DNA of 64,000 nt. It comes from Corynebacterium pseudopelargi (GTDB lineage Bacteria > Actinomycetota > Actinomycetes > Mycobacteriales > Mycobacteriaceae). The notes under the pieces are model-generated. The model was not told the origin of the DNA and ran no database searches. It saw only the letters and a program-made list of their open reading frames with translations. A program made the position numbers and the translations under genes. This document shows, one piece after another, positions 39,838 to 49,062 of the stretch (its first letter is position 1; every line of letters begins with the position of its first letter). The DNA lies in the NCBI RefSeq assembly GCF_003814005.1, contig NZ_CP033898.1, positions 806,001 through 870,000 of the forward strand, written 5' to 3'.

Positions 39838-40208
39838 GTGGTGCTGTTCGGATCGATGCCTGGGTGTGGGCGGTGCGTTTGGCTAAAACGCGTTCCCAAG
39901 CCGCCGAGGCCTGCAAAGCAGGGCACGTCAAGCTCAATGGTGCTGCGGTAAAACCCTCACAGCAGGTTGTGGTGGGCGATCATGTGCGAGTGTGGCTGAA
40001 TCACCACGAAAAGCGTGTTGAGGTCACCCAACTGATTCGCAAGCGCGTCGGGGCTGCGGTAGCCCGCGAGTGCTATATCGACCATTCTCCTCCGCCACCG
40101 CCGAAGGAGATTATCGCCTCGATGCCGAAGCGTGATCGAGGTGCGGGCAGGCCAACAAAAAAGGAGCGCCGCGAGACTGATCGTTTGCTCGGCAGGCGCC
40201 CCAGGTAG
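39834..40208 (+). CDS. S4-domain RNA-binding protein (Hsp15 type)
   Basis: A 124-residue protein whose N-terminal S4 RNA-binding domain (about 6-60, RIDAWVWAVRLAKTRSQAAEACKAG) resembles Hsp15/YrfH, a protein that binds stalled 50S subunits in E. coli. A Pro-rich segment and a basic C-terminus follow. It is translationally coupled to the small membrane protein before it. It converges with the 40-residue peptide gene on the other strand. Confidence 0.87.
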   Translation: MSGAVRIDAWVWAVRLAKTRSQAAEACKAGHVKLNGAAVKPSQQVVVGDHVRVWLNHHEKRVEVTQLIRKRVGAAVARECYIDHSPPPPPKEIIASMPKRDRGAGRPTKKERRETDRLLGRRPR

Positions 40209-40218
40209 CAGGTTGCTC

Positions 40219-40341
40219 TTAGAGGTTAATCCAAGCCGGAGGGAAGTCGATGCCGAATTGGCGGAAGGCATCGGCGATGGCTAGACCCCACACGTGGATG
40301 GCGTCGGCAAGCTGGGGGAAGAGCTCGAAAATAACCTGCAT
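40219..40341 (-). CDS. Unrecognised 40-residue hydrophobic peptide
   Basis: A short frame from ATG (40341) to TAA (40219) with a strong AAGGAG site (40355-40350) 8 nt upstream. The peptide begins MQVIFELFPQLADAIHVWG and continues into an amphipathic helix rich in Ala, Ile and Phe with scattered Asp/Arg, ending in PPAWINL. It has no signal peptide. In size, lack of signal and amphipathic character it recalls the tiny corynebacterial outer-membrane channel peptides PorA and PorH, but I see no direct sequence identity, so that is only an idea. A toxin-like or regulatory peptide is also possible. It lies between convergent S4 and RelA-domain genes. Confidence 0.62.
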   Translation of the reverse strand: MQVIFELFPQLADAIHVWGLAIADAFRQFGIDFPPAWINL

Positions 40342-40442
40342 GAGTCAGTCTCCTTCTGATCAAGGCCCATGTGGATTACGGGCCAATAAAATGTTGTCCG
40401 CCACCTTAGCGCCTCAGCCGCCTCGACGCTAGAGCTTTCACC

Positions 40443-41492
40443 TTAGAGCTTTTTTAGCTTGGAGCCCTCGCGCTCAGGTTTGTGTTCTACAAGCGCAGCG
40501 GGATCGGCCTGCCGTGCTTTGTTCAAGGCTTCTAGGCGCCTGCGCAAACGAGGCACGCGCTGTTTGGGGTGGGCTCCGCTGCTGCCGGTTTTTTCAATAT
40601 GCGTTTCGCCGAAGCTGAGTAACAGGAGGTCGTCGATAAGCCGAATTTGCCCAGGCTGGAAGCGATAATCAAGGCCGTCACGAACCAAGGCAATGCGCTG
40701 CGGAGCCAATAATTGCCGCAATTGTGAGGCGGTGGTGATGTCGTGGGCGTGCAGGAGTTCTTCGAGCCACTGATAGTGCTCGCTGCGCGATGGTGGCACG
40801 GTGTTGCCCAGGATCATCGCGATGATGCCGGGTAGCGTTTCTGCCGAAAACGCCACGTCTTTGCTGGAGGTGGTGTCGGGTTCTCGGATGGCGGCGATTT
40901 GGTCGAATTGTTGGTCGGCAAGTTCGATCAGCCCTGCGGTTAAGGTGAAGGCGCGATCGATTTGGGGGTCAAGATCCGTGGCGCGCTTATAGCGAATATC
41001 GTGTTCGAATTCCGCCCACGCATGCTGCAGCACGGTGCGGATCTGCACCTCGAATTGTTGGCCGATGTAATCGCGCAGGCTATCTACCCGTTCATCAACC
41101 TTCAGAATCAAGTGATGCGAGCCGTACCCAAAGCCGCCCGAGATTCTGGTCTGTGCGGTTTTATCCACCGAGCGAACAACGCTAAACACGTCGTCGATAG
41201 CATCAATGACGTGGGGAATTTCCGTGGAGTGCAAGGTGGTGATGCGCACGCCGATAATATCGTGCACATCTTGCCAAGGATCGGGATAGATCCACTTGCC
41301 TTCTGATTTTTTATTGGCCTTGGCCTTTAAAGAGTTCCACTTTTTTACTCGGGCAGAAACGCGATCATAGGTTAAGCCGGCATCAGCAAGCACATCTTCA
41401 AACGCCTCCACGAACTCCTCAGCGGCTTCGGGGTGATCCTGGTTAAACGCACGAAGCTTTTGGCTTAATTGCGTGATGCGCTTTGACCCCAC
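40443..41492 (-). CDS. RelA/SpoT-domain (p)ppGpp synthetase-like protein
   Basis: A 349-residue protein whose N-terminal half is a RelA/SpoT synthetase domain: D78 and R83 in DIIGVRI, Y123 and His in GYGSHH, and E148, Q150, R152 in FEVQIRT followed by LQHAWAEFEHD. No HD hydrolase domain is present. The C-terminal 180 residues are unassigned. It resembles the small alarmone synthetase RelP-like genes found beside treY in corynebacteria, of which at least one is reported inactive. Most synthetase motifs look intact here, so activity is open. The start GTG at 41492 is 6 nt after the treY stop, with AAAGGTAGG within the treY end. Confidence 0.8.
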   Translation of the reverse strand: MGSKRITQLSQKLRAFNQDHPEAAEEFVEAFEDVLADAGLTYDRVSARVKKWNSLKAKANKKSEGKWIYPDPWQDVHDIIGVRITTLHSTEIPHVIDAIDDVFSVVRSVDKTAQTRISGGFGYGSHHLILKVDERVDSLRDYIGQQFEVQIRTVLQHAWAEFEHDIRYKRATDLDPQIDRAFTLTAGLIELADQQFDQIAAIREPDTTSSKDVAFSAETLPGIIAMILGNTVPPSRSEHYQWLEELLHAHDITTASQLRQLLAPQRIALVRDGLDYRFQPGQIRLIDDLLLLSFGETHIEKTGSSGAHPKQRVPRLRRRLEALNKARQADPAALVEHKPEREGSKLKKL

Positions 41493-41498
41493 AGGTTC

Positions 41499-43877
41499 CT
41501 ACCTTTCTTTGACCAATAAACAACAAGGCAATGTAGCAAAAAGGTCCTCGCATGCCACCGTTGCGGTGTAGGTTTTGCCGCTGAGCTCATCGCGCCACGT
41601 GCCGGCGGGTAGCTTTACGGTGGTCTGTTCCCACTCATCGGCGCACTGCCACCGCGCGGGTTTGCGCACCGCAAAAGAGATCACCTGAAGCACACCGTTG
41701 GCGTCGCCGCGGGCAAAACCAATGCACTTCGATTCCGCAGGCCCTTGGGCAAATACGGCCTGGTAGGAGCCACCTATAAAGCATTCGGGCATTCTGGCTC
41801 GAAGCGCCAGGGCTGCGTGAGTGAGCTGCAATTTCGCTGCATCTGGATGCTCGAGATCCATCGGTGCTGCAAGCAATTGCTTCCTGCGGGTGTAATCGAC
41901 AAAGCGTCGGTTATCGGGGTCGACGAGGGAGTCGTCGAAAAGCTCGGTGCCCTGATACACATCGGGAATGCCCGGGGCGGTGAGCTGCAAGAGCTTTCTA
42001 CCCAAAGAAATTGGAAGGGCTGCTTGTTCAAGCTTTTCGACGAACGCACTAATCAAACCAGTAGCCGGCCCAGAAAGCAGCGCATCGATCCAATCACTTA
42101 CTGCACGTTCGAATTGCTCGTTTGGCTGCGTCCAGCTTGTGTGCACCCCGGCCTCGCGCACGGCCTTGAGCCCGTATTCTTGCACCCTGGAGCGCAACGC
42201 ATCAGTGAGCTCGCCACCTGCTGGCCACACACCCAAAATATTCTGGAATAAGAAATGCCCAGTGCCACCATCAGGGGCGGGCACGAGCTGCTGGACCTTG
42301 TGGCAAAGCTCCACAAAAGCCGCAGGATCTAAGGTGAGCGCGATGATGCGGGCGCGCACGTCCTCGCTGCGCTTGGTGTCGTGGGTAGAAAGGGTGGTCA
42401 TGGCCCTGGGCCAGAGTTTGGCGCGTTCTTGTTGCAACATATGAAACTCCGCGGCCGAAACCCCAAAGCGGCCGGGCGCGCCGCCGACTTCCTGGAGCGC
42501 CACCAAGCGGCACGCACGATAAAAGGTTGTATCTTCTACGCCCTTGGCCATCACCGCACCGCATACCTGTGCAAAACGCGTGGCCGCTTCACCTTCGGCG
42601 AGCATCGCTGCGGCAAAAACATCAAGTGCAGCCCTGCGGGTGGGGAAGCGGTGGGCGTGATCGGCAATGGCAGTGGCCGTTAAACGCGATAAAGAAAGAT
42701 AATCGGCGCGATACACCGGCATCTCTGCGATCAGCTCAATGACTGTTTCGCGCAACAGTTCCTCGCTCACGCTATGGCCACCGGTGGAGAAATTATCCGC
42801 ACGGATCGCACGAAGCAGCCTGCGAATCTCCGCGTCGAGTTCACCTTCGGCCACCTCTGCTTTAAGCAGGTGCTCCGTTGCGGCAATGGCCGTCGCATTC
42901 CATGTAGAACCTGATTGCTCTAAGGCCAACATGCTCAGCGCATCTTCGGCGCTGCGGTGTACGAACACGCCATCAAATTCCCTGAGTGCGTCATAACCAG
43001 TGGTGCCGTCGACTGCCAAACGAGGATCGAGGGGCTCTTCTACACCCAGGATCTTTTCAATCACCAGCCAACGATCACCAATTAAGGTGCGCAGCCGCTG
43101 CAGGTAGGCAAAAGGATCGGCCAGGCCATCGGGGTGATCGACGCGAACACCGTCGATGAGGTCTTCTTCGATCAACTGCTGGATCATGGCGTGGGAGTGT
43201 TCAAACACCTCTGGATCTTCTTGGCGGATGCCTGCAAGATCATTGACGGAGAAGAACCGGCGATAGTTGATCACGCCAGTGCGCCAGTCGAGCAGCGCAT
43301 AGTGCTGGCGATGATAGGTTTCCAGCGGCGTGTTCTGTTTGGTTCCCGGAGCAATGGGAAAGAGGTGCTCGTAGTAGCGAAGCACCTCCTGGCCATCAAC
43401 CACGTCGAATTCCAGGGCTGCTTCATCGCCTTCGGCACCCAGGACCGGTAGGGCAATGCGGCCGTGTGCACCATTGTCTTGCCTGAAATCAATATCAAAA
43501 TAATGCGCATAGGCAGAGCCTTGACCATGCTTGAGCACATCCCACCACCAGGCATTTTGAATGGGTTCGGCAATGCCTACGTGATTGGGCACGATATCGA
43601 TAACCACCCCCATGCCGAAACTCTTCGCGCGTTTTGCAAGGCTGCGAAAACCATCGATGCCCCCAAGCTCTGGGTTGATCACCGTGGGGTCTACCACGTC
43701 ATAGGAATGGGCGGAGCCTTCGCGTGATTGCAAAATGGGAGAAAGGTAGATGTGGCTTACACCCAAATCGTGCAAGTACTCCAAAATATCTTCGGCTTCG
43801 GAAAAACCGAAAGCGCGCCCATTGGGGTCAGCATTGGGGCCTCGAAGCTGCAAGCGGTACGTTGCGGTGATATTCAC
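41499..43877 (-). CDS. treY: Malto-oligosyltrehalose synthase
   Basis: GH13 isomerase converting the reducing-end linkage of maltodextrins into a trehalose unit, the substrate of TreZ. The 792 residues start with TATYRLQLRGPNADPNGRAF and contain the GH13 blocks VIDIVPNHVGI and DGVRVDHPDGLADP. The C-terminal DVYQGTELFDDSLVDPDNRRFVDY is typical of TreY. The start is GTG at 43877, with TAGGGT 7 nt upstream (weak leaderless pattern) and AAGAGG directly before it. It leads into the RelA-domain gene after 6 nt. Two copies of CGTCGAAAAGC lie within it, in opposite orientations (41933 and 42032). Confidence 0.94.
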   Translation of the reverse strand: MNITATYRLQLRGPNADPNGRAFGFSEAEDILEYLHDLGVSHIYLSPILQSREGSAHSYDVVDPTVINPELGGIDGFRSLAKRAKSFGMGVVIDIVPNHVGIAEPIQNAWWWDVLKHGQGSAYAHYFDIDFRQDNGAHGRIALPVLGAEGDEAALEFDVVDGQEVLRYYEHLFPIAPGTKQNTPLETYHRQHYALLDWRTGVINYRRFFSVNDLAGIRQEDPEVFEHSHAMIQQLIEEDLIDGVRVDHPDGLADPFAYLQRLRTLIGDRWLVIEKILGVEEPLDPRLAVDGTTGYDALREFDGVFVHRSAEDALSMLALEQSGSTWNATAIAATEHLLKAEVAEGELDAEIRRLLRAIRADNFSTGGHSVSEELLRETVIELIAEMPVYRADYLSLSRLTATAIADHAHRFPTRRAALDVFAAAMLAEGEAATRFAQVCGAVMAKGVEDTTFYRACRLVALQEVGGAPGRFGVSAAEFHMLQQERAKLWPRAMTTLSTHDTKRSEDVRARIIALTLDPAAFVELCHKVQQLVPAPDGGTGHFLFQNILGVWPAGGELTDALRSRVQEYGLKAVREAGVHTSWTQPNEQFERAVSDWIDALLSGPATGLISAFVEKLEQAALPISLGRKLLQLTAPGIPDVYQGTELFDDSLVDPDNRRFVDYTRRKQLLAAPMDLEHPDAAKLQLTHAALALRARMPECFIGGSYQAVFAQGPAESKCIGFARGDANGVLQVISFAVRKPARWQCADEWEQTTVKLPAGTWRDELSGKTYTATVACEDLFATLPCCLLVKER

Positions 43878-43990
43878 CCTCTTAACCCTAGGGCAGAAGC
43901 AGGGGATGTGGGCGCACCTTCACTCGCGTGTGGGCGGCGTCTTTGATTCTCAACAGCTTCGGATTTAGAAGTTCGATGAATGTGAAAGTG

Positions 43991-44647
43991 TTAGGCCGAT
44001 ACCAAGGTGGGGAAGCGAATGGGCTGAACTTTGCCAAAGCGTTGGCTAATCCAATGTTCAAGCAGTGGGCAGGCAGTGGGGCTGAGCAGCACCGTGCGGT
44101 GATCCGGTGCGAAAAAGACCGGGGCTGCGCCAAAGACGTTGCTAAAGTGCCGGTGGATAATGCCGTGGAGGTGGGGGTGTGCCAACCAACCCGATGGCAA
44201 AGAACCTGGCGTATCCATTTGCATTCCCGCGCTGGGTTGGCCGGTGAGCAACGCCGATGGGCGCGCACGAAGCGCCAAACCCGAGGGGGTGCTCGCCCGC
44301 GCGATGGCATTATCGGCGGCAAGCTCAAAGGCTTGCGTAAGGCTTAAGCCCAGCGCTTGGAAGGTACGAACTTTCAAAGGGATATGTGGGGCGTGCATGT
44401 GCACGAATTCGGCACTGTGGTGATCATTGAGCCGAAGGCGAGCCACGGCAGCAGCACGATCCGGTGCTCGCTTGGTGCTGCGAAGCCGGCCCTCAGCGGT
44501 GTTGCGATGCACCCCGGTATTCGGTGCCAAACGCAACACGATGCCTGATTGAAACGCCTCCGCGTGGGCGAGGAGGCGCTCCTGCTGCGTAGTGATGTGG
44601 TGTGTGGAGTGTTCTTTGTTTGGTGGAACCGTGATGCTTTGCTGCAT
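43991..44647 (-). CDS. Hypothetical protein upstream of treY
   Basis: A 218-residue soluble protein that I do not recognise. It is rich in Ala, His, Leu and Arg with many His residues (HHITTQQERLLAHAEAFQ, HPHLHGIIHRHFSN), and has no signal peptide or membrane helix. A TTGAGGG element precedes the ATG at 44647. It reads toward treY with a 113-nt gap, so it may belong to the same unit. Codon composition looks like its neighbours. Whether it is truly translated is likely but not certain. Confidence 0.6.
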   Translation of the reverse strand: MQQSITVPPNKEHSTHHITTQQERLLAHAEAFQSGIVLRLAPNTGVHRNTAEGRLRSTKRAPDRAAAVARLRLNDHHSAEFVHMHAPHIPLKVRTFQALGLSLTQAFELAADNAIARASTPSGLALRARPSALLTGQPSAGMQMDTPGSLPSGWLAHPHLHGIIHRHFSNVFGAAPVFFAPDHRTVLLSPTACPLLEHWISQRFGKVQPIRFPTLVSA

Positions 44648-44740
44648 GTACCCTCAACCCCTCGGCCAAATGAGCTCGCTGTAGAAAAACCTTCTATAGC
44701 TCTTTGACGCATTTCGGGGCCGATCGGTTCCCAACAATTT

Positions 44741-46048
44741 TTAAAACGGGGGGTCTTCTTCTAAACCAAGCTGCGTGACGAGTTCTTCTTTGGACCAAAT
44801 CTCAAGCTTTTGGCCTTGTGCCTGAAGCTCCTCGGCGCGCTTGAGCTTAGAAGTTTTGCCCTCCCAAGGCCCTGAGACCAAGATGGTGGTCTTCTTTGTC
44901 ACGTTCTTTGCCACATGGGCGCCCTGTTGCGCCATCGCAGACCAAAGCTGGCCCTTGGAATAGGGCTCGAAATCACCAGAAAGCACCACCGTTTGGCCAA
45001 AGAGGTTGCCGGCTGGATCTGCCTCGGTATTTGCCTCTGGGATCTCATCGGGCGTTGCCACCTTGGCCCAGGGTTGGCGAGGCTTCTTGGGTTTTTGAGA
45101 TTGCTCTGGTGTTAGCGCTGCGATTTCTACGTCGTCATTGGCATCGACGTTTCGATCACGCAGCACCGGATAGACCTTGGATGCATCAAGGTGGCCAAGT
45201 TGGAAACCAAACCCGTGCATCACGCTGCCCAAATCGCCTTCGATGTCCTTACGTTGGGCCAGGGCGATCACGATGCCGGCGCAGGCCTCGGCATCAGCAC
45301 CTGCATCATGGTGGCGTTGCAACATCACATCTAAGGCCTTGGCCACCGTGGGCAGGCGGTGATTGATCACGTCGAGCTTTGCCGCGCGAGCAAGGGCTAA
45401 GGAGCAGCCAAAATCAATAGCTGGCACCTCAATGTCTGCGGCAATGCAGGCCCGACGCAGTGCTGTCATGTCGAATTGCGCATTGTGCGCCAGCAGTGGT
45501 GAGCCATCCATCCACGATTCCAGCTTGTGCATGGCCTCGGAAAAATCTGGGGCATCTGCTACATCTTCAGCGGTGATGCCGTGGATGGCGATATTGGCTT
45601 CTTCGAAGTTGCCGAGCTTGGCAGGTGGCTTGCACAGCCAGGCGTCTTGAGCAACAACGGCTCCGTCGCGAACTTGGCATACCCCGATCTGGCAGATTGA
45701 GCCCCAATCGGCGTTGGCGGTTTCTACATCCACTGCAAGGAAATCAAGCCCTGGCACTACCACGATGGGTGCGAGCTCACCTTTGGCGGCGGCCTGCAGC
45801 GCGCTTAGGCATCGCTGCTGTTCTTTTTGGGCGCCGGGGGCAAAGGGGATGCGCACGTCAGCGATGCTGAGTTCGCCCATGGTGGTGGCAGTTGGCTGTG
45901 CTGTTTGGTTGATGGCTTGGGCATCGTTGAGCAAAAGGTGCTGGTCGCTGGCTCCGAGGGCGCGCTGAAGCACCGAGTAGCGCAGCCTTAACTGTTGGCC
46001 ATTGAGTTGCACATGGCATCCGTGGGCTTGGAATTCAGCAGCGGGCAT
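44741..46048 (-). CDS. DEDDh exonuclease with C-terminal BRCT domain
   Basis: A 435-residue protein combining an unassigned N-terminal region (1-100), a DnaQ/epsilon-type 3'-5' exonuclease domain (about 103-270), and a C-terminal BRCT domain (about 350-428, NLFGQTVVLSGDFEPYSKGQLWSAM). The exonuclease motifs are visible: FLAVDVETAN (first acidic pair), HNAQFDMTAL, and a later His-Asp in HHDAGADAEA. It is probably a repair-related nuclease. The gene follows glgX after 15 nt and shares its direction, which is an unexpected pairing. Confidence 0.85.
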   Translation of the reverse strand: MPAAEFQAHGCHVQLNGQQLRLRYSVLQRALGASDQHLLLNDAQAINQTAQPTATTMGELSIADVRIPFAPGAQKEQQRCLSALQAAAKGELAPIVVVPGLDFLAVDVETANADWGSICQIGVCQVRDGAVVAQDAWLCKPPAKLGNFEEANIAIHGITAEDVADAPDFSEAMHKLESWMDGSPLLAHNAQFDMTALRRACIAADIEVPAIDFGCSLALARAAKLDVINHRLPTVAKALDVMLQRHHDAGADAEACAGIVIALAQRKDIEGDLGSVMHGFGFQLGHLDASKVYPVLRDRNVDANDDVEIAALTPEQSQKPKKPRQPWAKVATPDEIPEANTEADPAGNLFGQTVVLSGDFEPYSKGQLWSAMAQQGAHVAKNVTKKTTILVSGPWEGKTSKLKRAEELQAQGQKLEIWSKEELVTQLGLEEDPPF

Positions 46049-46063
46049 TGGGGTTCCTTCAGG

Positions 46064-48244
46064 CTACAAGCTGTATTCGTCGGTGGGTTTCTTTTGCTCT
46101 GGCTCGACCATACGCAACAACATTGAGGTGCGAGCGGGAAGCTCGATGGTGCCACCTGATTGAATGATCAGCGCTTCTTCCGGGTGCCCTGTGTCTTGGT
46201 CGGTATCAACGATCATCTTCCAGGACGCACCGTATTGCTCGCCGGGCAAGGTGAACTCGATCGGCTCGTGGTAGGCGTTGAACATGAGGATGAAGGAGTC
46301 GTCGACAAGCCTTTGGCCTCGCATATCGGTTTCGGTGATGCCTTGGCCGTTGAGGTAGACCATGAGGGATTTGCCAAAGGCGAAGCCCCAATCGTCTTGA
46401 GTCATCAAACGTCCGGCGGGGGTCAGCCAGGCGATGTCGCGGTCGCGCACCTCAGAGCCAAGCGGGCCACCGGCGAGGAAGCGGCGACGACGAAATACCG
46501 GGTGATTCTGGCGGATTCGGATGAGGCGTTTGGTAAATTCCACCAGCTCTTCGTTTTCGGTGGCCAAATCCCAATCGATCCAACTGAGCTCATTGTCTTG
46601 GCAGTAGACATTGTTATTGCCACCTTGGGTTCTGCCCATCTCATCGCCGTGAGCCAGCATCGGGGTGCCAAGGCTGAGCATCAAGGTGGTGAGGAAATTG
46701 CGGTGCTGGCGCTGGCGCAGCTTCAACACCGTCTCATCGTCTGTGGGGCCTTCCACACCGCAGTTCCACGAGCGGTTGTGGCTTTCGCCGTCGCGGTTGC
46801 CTTCACCATTGGCCTCGTTGTGCTTTTCGTTATAACTGACCAGGTCATTAAGGGTAAAGCCATCGTGAGCGGTGACGAAGTTGATGCTGGCAGTAGGCCT
46901 GCGGCCGTTATTGGCATAAAGGTCGGAGGATCCGGTGATGCGCGAGGCGAATTCTCCTAAGGTAGCGGGCTCGCCGCGCCAGAAATCACGAACCGTGTCG
47001 CGGTACTTGCCATTCCATTCCGTCCACAAGGGAGGGAAGTTGCCAACCTGGTAGCCGCCCTCGCCCACATCCCAGGGTTCGGCGATCAACTTCACCTGCG
47101 ATACCACCGGGTCTTGCTGTACAAGATCGAAGAATGTTGCAAGCCTGTCGACGTCATGTAATTCACGAGCCAGCGTGGATGCAAGATCGAAACGGAATCC
47201 ATCCACATGCATCTCGGTAACCCAGTAGCGCAGCGAATCCATGATCATCTGCAATGGGTGGGGGTCTCGAACATTCAGGGAGTTACCGGTGCCGGTGTAG
47301 TCCATATAGTGCGCACGGTCGCCGTCGACAAGCCGGTAGTAGGCCTCGTTATCGATGCCGCGAAACGCGATGGTCGGCCCTAAGTGGTTGCCCTCGGCGG
47401 TGTGGTTGTACACCACGTCCAAAATGACTTCGATGCCTGCCTCGTGGAAGCTTCGCACCATGCCCTTGAATTCGCTGACCGCGCCACCAGGATGGCGCGA
47501 TGCCGAATAATCCTGGTGCGGTGCGAAAAAGCCGAAGGTGTTATAGCCCCAGTAATTGCGCAGACCAAGATCGCGCAGGCGATCATCCTGGAGGAATTGG
47601 TGCACCGGCAAAAGCTCAATCGCGGTGATGCCGAGATCTTTGAGGTACGCAATGATCGCCGGGTGCGCAAGGCCGGCGTAGGTGCCGCGGAGTTCCTCGG
47701 GAACATCCGGGTGCGTCATGGTCATGCCCTTGACGTGGGCTTCGTAAATGACCGTCTCATTAAAAGGGATCTTTGGCGCGCGATCAGCACCCCAGTCAAA
47801 GAAGGGGTTGACCACCACGGACTTCATGGTGTGCGGCAGGCTATCTTCGGTATTTCTGCCGTGGGGATCATCCGGGTGGTGGATGTCGTAGCTAAACAGT
47901 GAGGGATGGCCATCGAACTCGCCATCAAACGCCCTGGCGTAGGGATCAACCAGCAACTTGGTGGCATCGCAGCGCTTGCCCGCATCTGGATCATAAGGGC
48001 CGTGCACGCGGTAGCCATAGCGCTGCCCTGGGGTAACGCCGGGAAGGTAGCAGTGCCACACATGGGCATCAACCTCACGCAATTCGATGCGTTCTTCCTG
48101 GTCATCTTCGTCGATCAGGCACAGCTCCACTTTGTCTGCAACATTGGAAAAGATTGCAAAGTTCGTGCCAGCGCCGTCATAGGTGGATCCCAAAGGGTAT
48201 GCGTCGCCGGGCCAAATCTGGCGTGCCGGTGCTGAGTCAGTCAT
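46064..48244 (-). CDS. glgX: Glycogen debranching enzyme GlgX
   Basis: GH13 alpha-1,6-glucosidase acting on phosphorylase-limited glycogen. The 726 residues contain an N-terminal CBM48-like domain (YPLGSTYDGAGTNFAIFSN), VIYEAHVKGMTMTHPDVPEELRGTYAG, DVVYNHTAEGNHLGPT and the catalytic GFRFDLASTLARE, all GlgX features. It complements GlgP encoded at the end of the window and feeds maltodextrins to TreY/TreZ. The ATG overlaps the stop of the TetR-type gene by 4 nt. Confidence 0.95.
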   Translation of the reverse strand: MTDSAPARQIWPGDAYPLGSTYDGAGTNFAIFSNVADKVELCLIDEDDQEERIELREVDAHVWHCYLPGVTPGQRYGYRVHGPYDPDAGKRCDATKLLVDPYARAFDGEFDGHPSLFSYDIHHPDDPHGRNTEDSLPHTMKSVVVNPFFDWGADRAPKIPFNETVIYEAHVKGMTMTHPDVPEELRGTYAGLAHPAIIAYLKDLGITAIELLPVHQFLQDDRLRDLGLRNYWGYNTFGFFAPHQDYSASRHPGGAVSEFKGMVRSFHEAGIEVILDVVYNHTAEGNHLGPTIAFRGIDNEAYYRLVDGDRAHYMDYTGTGNSLNVRDPHPLQMIMDSLRYWVTEMHVDGFRFDLASTLARELHDVDRLATFFDLVQQDPVVSQVKLIAEPWDVGEGGYQVGNFPPLWTEWNGKYRDTVRDFWRGEPATLGEFASRITGSSDLYANNGRRPTASINFVTAHDGFTLNDLVSYNEKHNEANGEGNRDGESHNRSWNCGVEGPTDDETVLKLRQRQHRNFLTTLMLSLGTPMLAHGDEMGRTQGGNNNVYCQDNELSWIDWDLATENEELVEFTKRLIRIRQNHPVFRRRRFLAGGPLGSEVRDRDIAWLTPAGRLMTQDDWGFAFGKSLMVYLNGQGITETDMRGQRLVDDSFILMFNAYHEPIEFTLPGEQYGASWKMIVDTDQDTGHPEEALIIQSGGTIELPARTSMLLRMVEPEQKKPTDEYSL

Positions 48245-48822
48245 GCATCAGACTCTAGCGCGCGTAGTCCGGAATCAATCAAGTGCACACCTTGAAGGAA
48301 GTGAAGCGAATCAGCCTCGCAAACATCCGGTGCTGCTGCGCCAGGTTCGCCAGCTTTTCCATCAGTGGAATGAACACTTTGGCCAGCCGTAGCCTGCGCC
48401 GCTTGGTGTTCTGCCTGCGCAATCACCGTGGAACCGAGCACAAAGTGCAAGGCCGTACTTGCACCCAACGCTGCCTGAGAACCACCGATGGCCTGGGCGA
48501 GGACCTGTTCGATGTCTTGACGTAAATCAGCATCGCTTACAGCAGCACTAATCAATTCAGCACCATCGCGATGCGCCAGCATGGCCCGGCGCAGCTCCAC
48601 ACAAGCTGATTCCAAAGAGTGAAACGAGGTCGCACTCCACTGGGCGAGGAGGTGGCGAGCGGTGGCGTCGATCAGCGCCTGCTTGTTTTTGAAATGCCAG
48701 TACAAGGCGCCAGGAGCCACGCCCAATTGCGAAGAGACTCGCCGCATCGTCATATCGGCGAGCCCGTAGCTATCGAGGATTTCGATGCTCATGGAAATAA
48801 TTGAGGCCTTGCTTAATTGCAC
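48241..48822 (-). CDS. TetR/AcrR-family transcriptional regulator
   Basis: A 193-residue DNA-binding protein. The TetR N-terminal helix-turn-helix is clear in VQLSKASIISMSIEILDSYGLADMTMRRVSSQLGVAPGALYWHFKNKQALIDA. The ligand-binding C-terminal domain (TetR_C_2-like) cannot be assigned to a ligand. I chose the GTG at 48822 since the family match starts there and TAATGT ends 7 nt before it. A long upstream extension of the frame covers the divergent promoter region. It overlaps glgX by 4 nt, so it likely controls its own glgX-exonuclease operon. Confidence 0.9.
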   Translation of the reverse strand: MQLSKASIISMSIEILDSYGLADMTMRRVSSQLGVAPGALYWHFKNKQALIDATARHLLAQWSATSFHSLESACVELRRAMLAHRDGAELISAAVSDADLRQDIEQVLAQAIGGSQAALGASTALHFVLGSTVIAQAEHQAAQATAGQSVHSTDGKAGEPGAAAPDVCEADSLHFLQGVHLIDSGLRALESDA

Positions 48823-49062
48823 ACCGTCTACATTAGCCAACAGCGATAACGCCTCGTGGGGCTTCTGCCAATGCAACAGGCTCGAAGTGGCCGTGGTGGT
48901 AATCTTTGCGGGCACAGCGCCGATATAGGCCACAGGATGCCAATGAGCTTGCTGCTTATAAAAAGACGCAGCGGTTGCCATCACTTTTGTGAATGGTGAC
49001 CAAAAAGCGCAGTAGTGATTGGCACAAAACAACACGACGAAAGAAGATGCAACAACGTGCGC
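48823..49062. promoter_or_regulatory. Divergent control region between the TetR gene and a lipoprotein gene
   Basis: 240 nt between divergent genes. The minus-strand -10-like TAATGT (48835-48830) lies 7 nt before the TetR start. A TCAC-TTTT-GTGA palindrome is present at 48981-48992. No classic TetR operator of longer symmetry is apparent. Confidence 0.4.
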
